Shown piece after piece: positions 22,001-33,049 of a stretch of 64,000 nucleotides of DNA; within the stretch, counting starts at the first letter, position 1, and every line of letters begins with the position of its first letter. The stretch spans positions 992,001 to 1,056,000 of the forward strand of contig OX422204.1 in NCBI GenBank assembly GCA_949130485.1, in the 5' to 3' direction. The notes below the pieces were generated by a model. The model did not search any database. It worked only from the letters and a program-made list of their open reading frames with translations, and had not been told where the DNA came from. Origin of the DNA: Agelas oroides (taxonomy: Eukaryota > Porifera > Demospongiae > Agelasida > Agelasidae). Position numbers and translations under genes: made by a program.

Positions 22001-22664
22001 CCTGGAGCTTGTGAACCACTTCGAGTGATTTGTTTGCATCCATCGCAACCGAGATGTTGTAGCAGCATGGAGGACAGACACAGTTGTCAGTGTCTGCCCA
22101 GCCAAATCCCTGCAGGGAGGGTAGGGAGGGTGAAGGAGAGGGGAGGGGGAGAGTTGAAGAGGGAGGATGAAGGAGAGGGAGGGGAGAGTTGAATCATGCA
22201 TGGGAGTTGCTGACAGTATCTGTCAGTACCTCTGGGTTGAGGTAGAACATGAACTGGGAGAGGTCTGCAACCCCATGTGGCGTGCTCAGCAGGAGAAGAT
22301 CAGGCCCTAGCTCTGCAATGGCCATCCCAACCTCCTGACATGCACCGTGCACAGCCCAGGCTTGCCACAGTGATGTAGCATTGGTTGTGTTGAAGTAAGT
22401 TGGATCCAGTGCTATCCCTCCTGTGCATGTGTGCGTAATAGGGTGCCGTGTGCGTGAAGTAAATAATAAGACCACTACTTCCGGTCAAAGGATCAAATAC
22501 AGCTTTCTGATTGGTCTATTTTAGTATAGGCGTGGTAAGTACGTCAGCCCCACCCCCTGGGCCCAGCTCTCACCATGTGGCATGACAGACGCTGCCACCA
22601 CTTTCGCGTCTACTCCTCTTGCCCAACATTCAGCCAACAGCAGGACCAGAAACGCAAGAGCCAT
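19003..22664 (-). CDS. Secreted LigB-like (class III extradiol dioxygenase fold) protein
   Basis: Resembles the LigB/MEMO superfamily, whose enzymatic members use a non-haem metal held by His and Glu to open aromatic rings. Seven exons: 22574..22664, 22230..22420, 22002..22109, 21675..21888, 21367..21497, 19163..19290, 19003..19117; 325 residues. Signal peptide MALAFLVLLLAECWA, then VMPHGGIALDP, with the N-terminal PHGG His; LLLLSTPHG; the CVCPPCC cluster in the NCVCPPCCYN segment; VIPLHFL; VVVVISADLAHTHLASGPYG; GFTGFVMLHG-type GYTGLVMLHG; and NYHPSYYGMMVALF near the end. The Cys cluster and signal peptide suggest an extracellular or luminal product. Metal ligands are proposed by motif only. 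Intron 5 contains a 2-kb minisatellite. An upstream in-frame ATG at 22718 is possible. Similar proteins are mostly bacterial or archaeal as far as I know, so horizontal origin is worth testing. Confidence 0.75.
19366..21350. repeat. 30-bp minisatellite, about 66 units, in LigB-like intron 5
   Basis: Roughly 66 head-to-tail 30-bp units with no length change across 1.98 kb. Each unit carries a 7-bp inverted repeat, CCCTGGT then ACCAGGG (or ACCAGGA), around a 6-nt loop. Variation is almost confined to three positions (G/A after CCAGG, and AG, GG or AT before CCCTGG). Because 30 is a multiple of 3, both strands are open for over 600 codons; these are not genes. Confidence 0.95.
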
Positions 22665-22766
22665 GGTCAATACGCTAGCGCCAGGCACCCGCCAGCCTCT
22701 GTCGTGTCCCGTTCCCATACCACGCAGTTGGAATGCAACAACGGTACCACAAATGGATGAAGAACT
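22665..22766. promoter_or_regulatory. Divergent promoter, LigB-like / SWEET
   Basis: Only 102 bp separate the two start codons, the tightest head-to-head pair in the window. No strong motif seen; transcription starts must overlap or lie in the opposing gene's 5' exon. Confidence 0.45.
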
Positions 22767-24104
22767 ATGACTATGCTTTTGTTGCCTATCATGGAGCTAC
22801 TGCTAGACGTGAGGCTGGTCTCTGCCGTGGCGATCGTGTCCACCATCGGAGTGTTCTCCACCGGGATGTAAGTTTGGTGGGTCTTGATGGTAGACCATTG
22901 CCAATGATTTCTGACTTTACCTCACACAGTTTGACATGCCGCAAGATCCACGCCAGTAAGAGTGTTGGTGTGGTCCCGCACATCCCTTTTGTGGCTGCAT
23001 TCATTAAGTGAGAGCGAACCCTCCTCACATTGTGCATGTACCACACACTCACCCTCACATCACACCCCTCCCCGCCTCCCCAGCTGTACCCTGTGGATGA
23101 CGTATGGCTGCCTCAAGCCTGACAACATGGTACTGTTCGTGAACCTGATCGGAGACATCCTGCAATTGTTCTATATCTTGGTCTACCAAACGTACGCTGA
23201 GGATAAGGTATATATCCCTTTTACCATAACTCTTCAGTTTTTCATACTCTCCCAGACTTACTATTTCCTTCCCCTCCCTCCCTTCCCCTCCCTCCTCCCT
23301 TCCCCTTCCTCCCTCCCTTCCTCCCTTCCCCTCTCTCCCTCCCTTCCCCTCCCTCCCTCCCTATCCCTTCCTCCCTTCCCCTCCCTCCCTCCCTCCCTCC
23401 CCCTCTCTCCTTCCCTTCCCCTCCCTCCCTCCCTCCCTTCCCCTCTCTCCTTCCCTTCCCCTCCCTCCCTCCCTATCCCTTCCTCCCTTCCCCTCTCTCC
23501 CTCCCTCCCTCCCTCCCTTCCCCTCTCTCCCTCCCTTCTCCTCCCCTCCCTCCCTCCCTTTCCCTCCCTCCTACACAGTATGGTATCCGAAGAGACTTTG
23601 CCATAGCTGTGGCGATCGTGTTACCCATTGCCCTCTACTATTCAATCTTTGTCAGTGAAATGTCCACCATATTAACACAGCTGGGAATCATTTGCAACTT
23701 TTTCACAATCTGCTTCTTTGCCTCCCCCCTTTCAACAATGGTGAGTCCTTCCTTTCCCTTCTCCCCTTCTGTCCCCCTCCTCCTTACTCCTTTCTCTCTC
23801 ACTCCCTTCTCTTCTTTAATCTCCCCTCTCCCTCTCTCTTCTCACTCTTCATCTCCCTCCTCTCCTTCCCCATCCTCCCCCTCCCCCTCCTCACCCTCCC
23901 TCTCCCACTCCTTCCCAGGCTCAAGTGATACGCTCCAAGAGTACAGACACCATGTCCTTCCCACTTTCCCTCATGTCGGCCGTCTGCACTGCATCCTGGA
24001 CTATGTACGGTGTACTTGTGAAAGACATATACATTCAGGTTGGCTGCTCACAGAAAACACAAATTGAGTGTTGATATTATGCCATCTTCTCCCATACTCC
24101 CTCC

Positions 24105-24138
<34 letters not shown>

Positions 24139-24250
24139 CACACAGTTCCCAAACATTATTGGGTTATTGTTAACACTGGTACAGCTCTCACTGTTTGCCA
24201 TCTACCGACAGAAGAAGAACATTGTCTCTCTGGAAACGCCCATGGTCTAA
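22767..24250 (+). CDS. SWEET1: SWEET sugar transporter (MtN3/saliva family)
   Basis: SWEETs are seven-helix uniporters moving mono- or disaccharides down their gradient; animals usually have one. Exons 22767..22867, 22930..23007, 23084..23207, 23579..23740, 23919..24038 and 24146..24250 give 229 residues (human 221). Two triple-helix MtN3 units are linked by a single helix. Unit 1 contains IGVFSTGILTCRKIHASKSV, then VVPHIPFVAAFINCTLWMTY, the conserved Asn and Trp around the pore. Unit 2 has ICNFFTICFFASPLSTMAQV, then SFPLSLMSAVCTASWTMYGV with the PLS and Trp signature. The tail is short (RQKKNIVSLETPMV). Start chosen at the first ATG after an upstream in-frame stop; 22773 is an alternative. 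It is head-to-head with the LigB-like gene across 102 bp. Confidence 0.94.
23265..23575. repeat. CCCT/CCTTCCC tract in SWEET intron 3
   Basis: About 310 bp of imperfect CCCTCCCTTCC repeats running into the intron acceptor. Confidence 0.9.
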
Positions 24251-24360
24251 GCAGAACATCCATATACATAATGGCTACCAGTCTAACATGCAGTGTGTTT
24301 GGCCCATGCTGTAGCCTTGTAATAATCAAACACTCTCTCACAGCAGTAGACCTCATGTAT

Positions 24361-25892
24361 TCAATAGTGTTTTCTGAATGAGTGTCTGTTTAGCTCGGGG
24401 TGGCAAGAGTGCGGTCTGAATGGCACCATGCCTCCGATCTTTGCCGGTATGGCTGCCGAGCCCGCTCTCCCCTTGGCCCTTCCAGACTCTGCACGCGTTG
24501 TGGGAGCACTCAAGGGACGGCCGCTGTCCTCACATGAACTGTCTGACGTCTCGTCTAGTCCCATGGCCACACCCAGGTCTGCCCGGGATCTTGCCTGGAC
24601 CACCACCTTCACCTGCACAAAAGACAAACAAGTATCACAGTCATGCTGACACACGTACAAAGTTTGACGGTTCACCACCGAGTTCACCACCGAGTTCACC
24701 ACCGAGACACTCCAAATCTTATATTCCTCACTTCTAGTCATTAGCATGCTTTGTTCACCTCCCCCTTCTCATCCCGCCACGTACCTTCTCCTTGAAGGTG
24801 TTGAGCGTCTTCCTCTGGCTTCTCTCAACGGAGCTGCGGTACTGACTGTACTCTTCTGTCTTGAGTAGGAGGCGGTGCCGGAGTGCTGTGTTCTCCTGCA
24901 GCAGTGTGTCAATGCGACTTCTGTAGTGGTCCTCAACTGTGTGCACCTGGGAGGGGTGGGGTGGGGAGGAGGAAAGTGTGTATGTGTGTGTGGGAGGACA
25001 ATGTGTGTGGAGTGTCTTGGATATTGATATGAGTGGGTCAAGTATCAACATGCAGACCTTGTCTTGAAAGTCTCTCTCAAATACTTCCAGGTTGCGTTGC
25101 TATATAAGAGAAAGAACACATGAACATTCTGAGGTTCCCTGGCTAGCTCATCATCTCACCGTCTCCAGCAGTTGAGCCTCAGTGCTAACTTGAAGAGTAT
25201 GAGCCTCTTGTGCTGTCTCTTCCAACTCAGAGATCTCACATTCCAGTTTCTGCAAGGAGGAGGGGGAGAATCATACAATCCCTTCCTTCCTCCCCTCTTC
25301 CCTCTCCTCACCTTGATCTGTTTCTTGTTGTGAGTTAGTTCATCTTCCAACTTGGCAAAATTAGAGCATTGAGACAACAAGCCCTGTCAATAGGAGACGG
25401 GTGGAGGGAGGGAAGAGAGAGAGGGGGGGGAGGGGGGGGGGGGGGGGGGGGGGGGGGGAAGGGAGGGAGAAGGAGAGAGAGGGGGGGGGGGGGGTAGGGG
25501 AGATAGGTGGAGGGAGAGACATGTATGACATTGTTATACAAGGGAATCCCACACTGCTCCCCTCCCACACCATCCCCACACCCTCCCCTTCTCTCCCCAC
25601 TCCCCACCCACACCCTCCCACTCTACCTCATTCTCTAACTTCAGTTCTTCTTCCTTCTCCTTCATCTCCCTCTCCAAGGTGACCCTCAGTTCTAAGAGCC
25701 GAGATTCTGCCTCCGCATGCAGTGACTCTGTCAGCTTCTGCAGCTCAGTCGATTGCAGATCAGACAACTCTTGCTGTGTGTGGGGCAGAGAGTGTGAGGA
25801 GGGAGGGTGTGAGGAGGGAAGGTGTGAAGAGGGAGGGTGTGAGGAGGGAGGGTGTGAGGGATGGAGATCTGCATGGTACATCAACACCACTG

Positions 25893-25930
<38 letters not shown>

Positions 25931-27895
25931 CTCTTTCTTTCAGCCTCTCCTCTGCATCTGAAATCAGATCTGCCTGAAACGGAAGGTGAGGAGAGCTCAT
26001 TCCATCCACAGTAGTAGCGACACTCTTGTCAGCAATGACAACAGTCCTTCACTCACCTTCGTCCTCTCCATTAACTCCGTTGTAAACTCCAGCTCTCCTC
26101 TGAGTCGGGCTGAACACAGAGGGACGTCGACAGAGGGAGGGGAGAGGAGGAGGGAGGAAGGAGAGAGGAGGGGGGAGGGAAAGGAGAGAGGAGGGGGAGG
26201 GAGAGGAGAGAGGAGGGGGAGGGAGAGGAGGGGGAGGGAGAGGAGAGACTGCATGAGCACATGTAACAACACATCAGCAAGAAGATGTGTCTGTGTGAGG
26301 GGCAGGAGACCAAATCATCGACTTACAAATTTCAGCAGACATCTTTGACTCCAATGCAAGGAGCTAGAGGATCAAAAGTAGAAGCAGTGAGTCAATTTGT
26401 GGTGTGTGTGTGTGTGTGTGTACCTCCTCGCTGTGTTTCTCCTGCAGAATCTTCGTCTCTCGCTCATGCCTCTCCTGCTGGTTGCTAGCACAAGAGAGAT
26501 TGGTCCTTACCATATATGGCAGTACAAAGGTCACTAACAGCCAGGCACCAACCAACCTGAGGTCAATCTGGTGGGCTTTGGCAATGTGTTTCTTCTCCTT
26601 TTCAAACTCGTCTTGAAGCTGAAGAGTGTACATGGGGGTATATAGTAGCGCTCCCTCACCTCCCTCCCCCACCCACAGCACATGCACACACCCACCTCCT
26701 CTATGTGTTGCTGGTGATCTTCCTTCTCTTGCTGCAGTCGAACACTGACATCTGCTATCTCTCTTTGTAGCAACTGCTGCATACGCACACTACATACAGT
26801 GGAGAGGGTTACCAATGTGTGTGTGTGTGTGTGTGTGTGTGTGTCACACACCTTTCTTCCAGGGACCGGAGGACTGACACATCTGGAGGAGAGCCTTGTC
26901 TGTGTTGTATGCATGAAGTGAAAATTTGACTGTAAAAGTTAGTGTTACATCTTCACCATGATTTGAAGCCTTGCCTGCTGGGTTCAGATTGCACCACATC
27001 CTGGAGGAGAGGAGGGGACAGGGGAGGGGAGGGGGAGTGGAGGGGAGGGGGAGGGGAGGGGAGAGAGGGAAGGGGGAGGAAAGTTGACAGTGGGGGAGGG
27101 GGAGGGGAAGGGGGGAGGAAAGAGGGGGAGGAAAGAGGGGGGGACAGGGGAGGAAAGGGGGAAGGGGAGAGAGGGGGGAGGGGGGAGGGGGAAGGGGAGA
27201 GAGGGGGAAGGGATCAGTGCTGATGTGTTAGTCGTCTTCATCTGCCTGAATCAAACCTTGTTCTTGTCTCCAAAGAAAGCAGCTGTGTTAATGTTCATGA
27301 GCACATTGGTAGGTGTTCGGCAGAGAGTGTAGCCGGGAGTTTCAATGACAGCAATCGACTGGTGTGTGTGTGTGTGAGGGAGAGAGGGGGAGGGGTGGTG
27401 GATGTATGTCACCATACACTAGGCGAAGACATGCTAGGACCCTCACCGTGTGTCTCTGTCTGCTGCTAATGGTGGTCACACCAGCCTGTCTGCGTCTGTG
27501 AAGGGAAGACAACATGGCTGCTCATGCAGGTAAGGCAGGGCATGTGTTGCAGTGACCTTACTGCCAGAGAGAAAGAGAGAGAGAGAGAAGAAATGAACCA
27601 CTTACTTGGCATTCTGCTGTCTTCTTCCACTGACACTACGAACCCTGCAGAACACAGACATGCAACTCCATAAGTTCATGTACCCTGCTACCCTCCCTAC
27701 CCACCCTCAGCTCACAACACCCTCCCTACTCACCCTCCCTCAGCTCACACCACCCTCCCTACCCACCATCCCTCACCTCCTCTGAGTTGACTTTTTCCTA
27801 GCTATCAGCAGCTTTCTCCCGGCATCAGGGGAGGAGGGAGCAGACCTGGTGGTGAAAGCATGCAAGGCAAGCTCGGGCAATGACTGAGAATCCAT
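24361..27895 (-). CDS. Coiled-coil protein, unassigned
   Basis: I do not recognise the family. Eighteen exons keep frame: 27777..27895, 27606..27644, 27447..27495, 27257..27358, 26975..27000, 26852..26899, 26696..26789, 26557..26618, 26424..26484, 26327..26363, 26057..26109, 25929..25973, 25627..25773, 25312..25383, 25160..25249, 25058..25099, 24785..24946, 24361..24612; 499 residues. The N-terminal ~140 residues are basic and Ser/Arg-rich (RKLLIARKKSTQRR, RSVSGRRQQNAKRRQAG), then comes a possible docking segment (NVLMNINTAAFFGDKNK). Residues about 165-410 are nearly continuous heptads (LLQREIADVSVRLQQEKED, LRVTLEREMKEKEEELKLEN). The tail is Ser/Pro/Arg-rich. Such layouts are common in centrosome and cilium proteins, but that is a guess. 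The fifth exon needs a GC donor (CAG|GCAAGG), the least certain step. It runs tail-to-tail with SWEET (110 bp apart). Confidence 0.8.
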
Positions 27896-28521
27896 TACAC
27901 TTTACAGCACCGCCCGAAAACTCTCACCTATAGGCCTGCGATCAATTAACACGTATACAGATGTGCGACTTTATTGCTTAGCACCCACAGCACCTTACGG
28001 TCCAGCCCCACCCCCTCACACAATGCAGACATGCAGCCCTGCCCTCTCTACCACGCTGAGCGGTGGTCTACACACCTTGTCCTGGGATTGCTCCCATCCC
28101 TTGCACGCGTCTCCTGCCCCCTTCCTGGCGCCAGTGGCTCCCTGACGCTCACCGAGGGCAAAGAGACGGACTTAATGACACGGGTAGTCATGCCTCCGCT
28201 GACAGCTCAAGTCCAGCAGGGGCCATATAACTCTTGGTTAGTATTGCAACCATATTCACACAGTCTAGAAGCGAGCACCATGAATTAAAGTAACGGGCCA
28301 TGCACTGGTAAGGGGAGGGGTCCTCCTCCCCTCACCATCTCTCTCTGCCCCTGCCCCGGCCAACGTTAGTTCAAAGGTGGTACATACCTGAAAGATGGTT
28401 CATGGTATATACAAAATCAGAGGTCAAAAGTCCATGTACAGTGAAGGTCTGAACAGTGGTAATGTGTTGGTGGTCATGATATGAGAAAATATAGACTGAC
28501 ATATGAATTAAAAATAAGCTG
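27896..28521. other. Intergenic, coiled-coil gene start to LRRC61-like end
   Basis: Both neighbours are on the minus strand. An AATAAA (minus strand, 27970-27975) probably ends the LRRC61-like mRNA, whose 3' UTR would then be about 550 nt. A short minus-strand ATG frame at 28183-28145 reads MTTRVIKSVSLPS up to a perfect donor GTGAGC; it could be an upstream exon of the coiled-coil gene, but no join was proven. Confidence 0.4.
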
Positions 28522-30345
28522 TCATGTTTGTGTGAGTCCTTTCTTCAGTGTGGCAATATGCCTCTGTGTACGCTCACTCATCTCGCTACACTCAGACAGC
28601 AGCTCTGAGGGAGGGAAAGGAAAAAGGACGGGGGAGAGGTACAAAAAGGGTCAAAGAGGAGAGGGAGGAGGTAGTGATTAGTTTTCTACTTCAAGTTTTC
28701 AGCATAGGACCTCAAGTCTTACTTGTGATTACTTCATCTGCTCTCTCATCAGTGAGCGAAAAATCTGCCAAAGGATCGTCCAGTGTTTCTGTAAGACACC
28801 ACAGAACATGCGTCACAGAATACTGCAGTAGATCACACACTTGACGCACATACTCACCAGGGCTTGAGTTTCCAACACGTACTTCATCCTCACCACAAAC
28901 ATTAGCATGCTCCCCATCCAGCTCCTTACAGCTAGAGGGTTTCAGTAAAACACAGTATATAACAATATACTACAGTACACCACAGTATACTACAGTATAT
29001 CACAGTATACCACAATATACTACAGTACACCACAATATACTACAGTATATCACAGTATACCACAGTATACCACAGTACACCACAGTATACTACAGTATAC
29101 CACAGTACACCACAGTATACTACAGTATATCACAGTATACTACAGTACACCACAATATACTACAGTACACCACAATATACTACAGTATATCACAGTATAC
29201 CACAGTATACCAAGTATACTACAGTATACTACAGTACACCACAGTATACTACAGTATATCACAGTATACCACAGTAAAATACTGTCTGCCACGGTACTAG
29301 TAAATTTATGCCACCATTCCATGCCATAACACACCTGGAATAAAACTCAGACCCTGGTCCCGAGACCTTCTCGCCATCCAACCATATCAGTAGAGGGAAA
29401 GTGTCTTGCACGAATGCTTCATAGGAGGCAATTGAGCACACCGGGTTGGTCAGTTTGGTGCCGGGAAGTTTCAGGGAGAGGTTCTTCAAATGAACCAGAC
29501 CAGCTAGGGGTAACAGTGATTCTAGCCTGTGGATGTATGTGTGTGAGTTGGTGGGGGTACACAAGTAGTTGAGCATTGTGTGTGTAGCCACATTCCGAGG
29601 CCTTCCCACTGCCCTGGTTTTGACTTTTGATTGCTTGTAAGTGAGAGCTATTGCAAACCAAACAATGGAGCAGCCTGGGAATGAGATGAAAGTGTGTGCG
29701 TCTGTTGTGGTGGGATTGAGAGAAGGAACCTCTTGTGTGCAGCAAAAACCAAGACAAGTCACTCACTGTGGCAAATGGTTTCCGGGTAAGTCAAGTCTTC
29801 TTAACACTTCAAGCCTTTCAAGTCCATCTGTAAAGTATAAACAAGAAATGGTTGAAAATGAAGCACACTAAGGTGTTTTGAACTGACTCTTGCTCCAGTT
29901 GTCATATGAAAGTCACCTGACCTAGGCTAGCAATCTGATTGGCTGAGAGGTCGAGTTGTTCCAAGTTAGTGAGGGATCCCAGTGCAGTGGCTGAGGTGAG
30001 ATCGTTGCAGGAGAGGTTGAGAATCCTTAACTGTGAGCATTTTGGTAGGCTGCCCACTGAGTGAAGACCTGGTTGGTAAGGGCCATGGAAGAGGAGGAGA
30101 AGCAGGAGTCGTCTCACAAAGCAAGCCTGTGGCTTTCATGTAGTAAGTGGCTAGGTACACACACATGGAGAGGGTGTATACCTCTGTCAGAAAGGTCCAG
30201 GAAGAGGATGGTCTCCACATCAAAGGCACCTCCCTCCCTCTTCAATCCCTCCTCTGAAACTGGGGAAGGTGGGAGGAGAGGGAGAGGTTAGCCCCCAAGG
30301 CCTGTAGAAAGACTACTGCGTACCTAAATCCATACGCTCCACCAT
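28522..30345 (-). CDS. LRRC61: LRRC61-like leucine-rich repeat protein
   Basis: A small cytosolic LRR protein of the SDS22/LRRC61 type; its role is poorly known. Eight exons: 30324..30345, 30182..30259, 29922..30068, 29767..29827, 29335..29526, 28858..28931, 28723..28788, 28522..28604; 240 residues (human about 259). After an N-terminal GGAFDVETILFLDLSDRGL come four LRRs, e.g. CSQLRILNLSCNDLTSATAL, LTNLEQLDLSANQIASLG and LEVLRRLDLPGNHL. The cap is diagnostic: LPGTKLTNPVCSIASYEAFV, then LLIWLDGEKVSGPGSEFY, matching the family's LSNPLCANPSYWAAV and IDGERVIGRGSEFY. The C-terminal tail is acidic then basic and ends in QRHIATLKKGLTQT. It is head-to-head with RPS6 over 113 bp. Intron 5 contains an AT-rich tandem repeat. 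Confidence 0.85.
28955..29277. repeat. TATAC/TACAGT tandem repeat in LRRC61-like intron 5
   Basis: About 320 bp built of roughly 10-bp words (CACAGTATAC, TACAGTATAT, CACAATATAC) in irregular order; the source of several spurious open frames. Confidence 0.9.
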
Positions 30346-30458
30346 TAAGCTCACGGATGTGCATCATTTAGAGATGTAAACAATCACCGCGCCACGTGTG
30401 TTTCACGCATGCGCAGTAGGTCTCCTTTCTTTTCAATGTCCACGTTGGATGAGGGAGG
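30346..30458. promoter_or_regulatory. Divergent promoter, LRRC61-like / RPS6
   Basis: 113 bp between start codons, containing an E-box CACGTG (30393-30398) and TTTCACGCATGCGCAG (30401-30416), identical to the element in the RPL30 / KRTCAP2 promoter. A pyrimidine run CTCCTTTCTTTTC (30422-30434) next to the RPS6 start could be the 5' TOP sequence of the RPS6 mRNA. Confidence 0.65.
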
Positions 30459-31678
30459 ATGAAGGTAAGCAATCCGCCTTAATCGCCGTTGCGGTATTCT
30501 CTGCTGCAGCAGCGTTGCTACTAATGATAGCCATGTTCTATTTTGTTCTCTCTGTTTGCAGCTTAATGTTGCTTATCCAGCCACGGGCTGTCAAAAGTTG
30601 ATAGAAATAGACGACGAACTCAGGGTGTAAGTGTTTGCACGCTGCTGTATGACTACAGTGCTACATACCGCGCAATGGTGTAAGGAGTGGTTAGAATTAG
30701 TTGATGTTTTATCTTGTGTTCATCCAGTCGTCCGTTTTATGACAAGAGGATATCGGCCGAAGTTAGTGCAGACTTCTTGGGAGATGAATGGAAGGTAAGG
30801 GACTTGCACTTGTGTTGTGAAGTTACTTTTTGAGCTCTTCTGTATATGCACACAAGTACAGGTATGTAGGGTACATACACTTGCTTTTGCATCTGGTACC
30901 CTAACATATTTGAACATATCTCTCCTCCCGCACTGTGTATACACATACACTGTCTTGCGTGTGTACTTCCCTTACCACATACATACAATGCACAGTATAT
31001 CCCCCTCACTAAACACATATACACATATATGCATACATATTTTCTTTCCCCTTTCTCATTACACACCCCCCACACACGCAGGGTTATGTTGTGAGAATAA
31101 CAGGAGGGAATGACAAGCAAGGCTTCCCCATGAAGCAAGGCGTGCTGACCAATGGTCGTGTCAAGTTACTGCTATCCAAGGGCCACAGCTGTTTCCGTCC
31201 AAGACGCAAAGGTCAACGAAGACGGAAGTCTGTACGGGGCTGTATTGTAGACAGCAACCTGAGTGTACTAAACCTTGTCATTGTGAAGAAAGGAGATGAG
31301 GAGATTCCCGGACTCACCGACACCACCATTCCCCGGAGACTCGGTCCAAAGCGTGTAGGCAAGATTCGTAAGCTATACAACCTCAGTAAAGAAGACGATG
31401 TACGGCAGTACATCATCAAACGACCGCTGCCACAAAAGGAGGGAAAGCCACAGCGATTCAAAGCGCCAAAGATCCAACGCCTCATAACACCAGTCCGTCT
31501 GCAGCGTAAGCGTCACTTGCTAGCTCTGAAACGCAAGTGGGGAGAGAAGTCTCGTGCTGAGGCCTCTGAGTACGCGAAGCTGCTTGCACGGCGGGCAAAG
31601 GAGGCACGGGAGAAGAGGCAAGAGCTGCATATGAAGAGAAGACTGACTAGCAAAAAGTCGTCCACCTCTAGCCAATAG
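30459..31678 (+). CDS. RPS6: 40S ribosomal protein S6 (eS6)
   Basis: Small-subunit ribosomal protein whose C-terminal serines are phosphorylated by S6 kinase downstream of TOR. Exons 30459..30464, 30562..30626, 30728..30794 and 31082..31678 give 244 residues (human 249). Conserved segments: [115 protein letters not shown]. The tail [20 protein letters not shown] keeps a Ser cluster after RRLTSKK, a shortened form of the RRLSSLRAS kinase site. Whether TOR signalling reaches it here cannot be told from DNA. A two-codon first exon (ATGAAG) is typical for RPS6. Confidence 0.97.
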
Positions 31679-31874
31679 GAACTGCTAGGGTGACATTTGA
31701 ATAATAAGAATTTGTCAAAAACGTTTGACTGTGATTTTGTTGTACTATATATGTGCTTGTGCTGCTGGCCAATGTGGGGTGTGGGTATCGTTTTAAGAGC
31801 TAGGTAACATGCATGCTTCAATTTTGGATTGTGGGCTACATGTAGTATAAAGACATAAGGAAAAAAGTATTAAA

Positions 31875-32105
31875 AATGTAAGAAGATGTAGGGATGGCAT
31901 GCCAAGAAGTATGCAAACAACGTAGGGATGATACGATAGTGAAGGTAAATTTGCAAAGCCTCATCCCTGCATTGTTTTCACACTAGTTTGCAACTAATGT
32001 AAAAAGATGTAGGGATAGGGCTTTGTAAATTTACCTTCAACTATTATATCATCCCTACCTTGTTTGCATACTTTTTGGCATGCCATCCCTACATCTTTTT
32101 ACATT
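31875..32105. mobile_element. Inverted-repeat (MITE-like) element after RPS6
   Basis: 231 bp with two arms of about 86 bp in opposite orientation, roughly 93% alike. The left arm starts AATGTAAGAAGATGTAGGGA and the right arm is its complement ending TACATT. The ~58-bp centre holds another copy of the arm tip. No coding capacity. It reads as a foldback or MITE copy; a target-site duplication is not clear. Confidence 0.85.
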
Positions 32106-32729
32106 GCTTTTCTTATGTCTTGTTTCTGTACTTATGTTAATCTCAGTTACAGTTAGACCTAAGTCTATATAAGAAGAATATTTCTTTCAAGTGTAACCAC
32201 AACCCCAGAACTTGAAATGGCATTGACAATTTAGTAGTGGTTCCAAGCATGTAATAACTTTGCCACTGATGAAGGCCAACCACATGCCAAAAATCTGGGA
32301 GTGCCCTGGGAACGAGGCTAGACAGCCTGGTCAGATATATACTTCAATTTGATTGGTCTGACTTATGCTTCAATCGGATTGGGCTGACTTATACATCAAT
32401 CTGATTGGTTGGTGTAAAACATCTGGCGGGCATCCGGGGGGTAAACCTGGGCACGACACGCTCGTTCTTTCTGATCGGGTTTTGTGGTTCTTTGGATTTT
32501 CTCTCTGCGCGGACATTGTGGTCTCTCCCTCGAGTTTGTTTATCCCTCATTCTTGCTTGGAGTTCATCTTGAAGACGGCAAGACGCGTCCAACCTTCTCG
32601 TCTGGCACGGCAGCAACGCCAGCAGCACTGAACGCCAGCAGCGCCCCCCTTGCGCCGTAAGTGCACTAGACCAGCTTTTAGCGTACTACTATCGGTGTAC
32701 TAGCTACTGTAACTATCTGTGGTGGCTGA

Positions 32730-32805
32730 CTAGTCTCACGCGGCCATACAAAGGATGTTTGGCCATGGATAATATAGTATCCATGGTTTGGCCACGCGAG
32801 ACTAG
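32730..32805. repeat. Nested hairpin element
   Basis: Outer arms CTAGTCTCACGCGGCCA and TGGCCACGCGAGACTAG pair with two mismatches. An inner perfect-looking stem CCATGGATA / TATCCATGG lies between. Small palindromic element, possibly a non-autonomous transposon remnant. Confidence 0.75.
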
Positions 32806-33049
32806 CTATGCCTAGTTACGCTTTTGAATTTAAATTTCCCGCGGTTTTGCTATGACCTGCATGTTGTGTGTATTGTGTGGAGTGTGGGATGAGAGGGGTG
32901 GGTGTAGGAGGTTGCAAGTGGTGGGTGCATGTTGGAAGAGTGAGGGGAACTTCTAATGTTGCTTCTGTGACTTCCACAATCTATTTGTAGTGGTCTTGCT
33001 GACATTATTGTATCAAATGTCAAATGCTGTTGATTTCTCATGTGGGAGG

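Noticed and set aside
32365-32631. 88-residue plus-strand open frame after RPS6
   Set aside because: No recognisable domain, weak composition and overlap with tandem repeats; kept only as a possible non-coding exon region.
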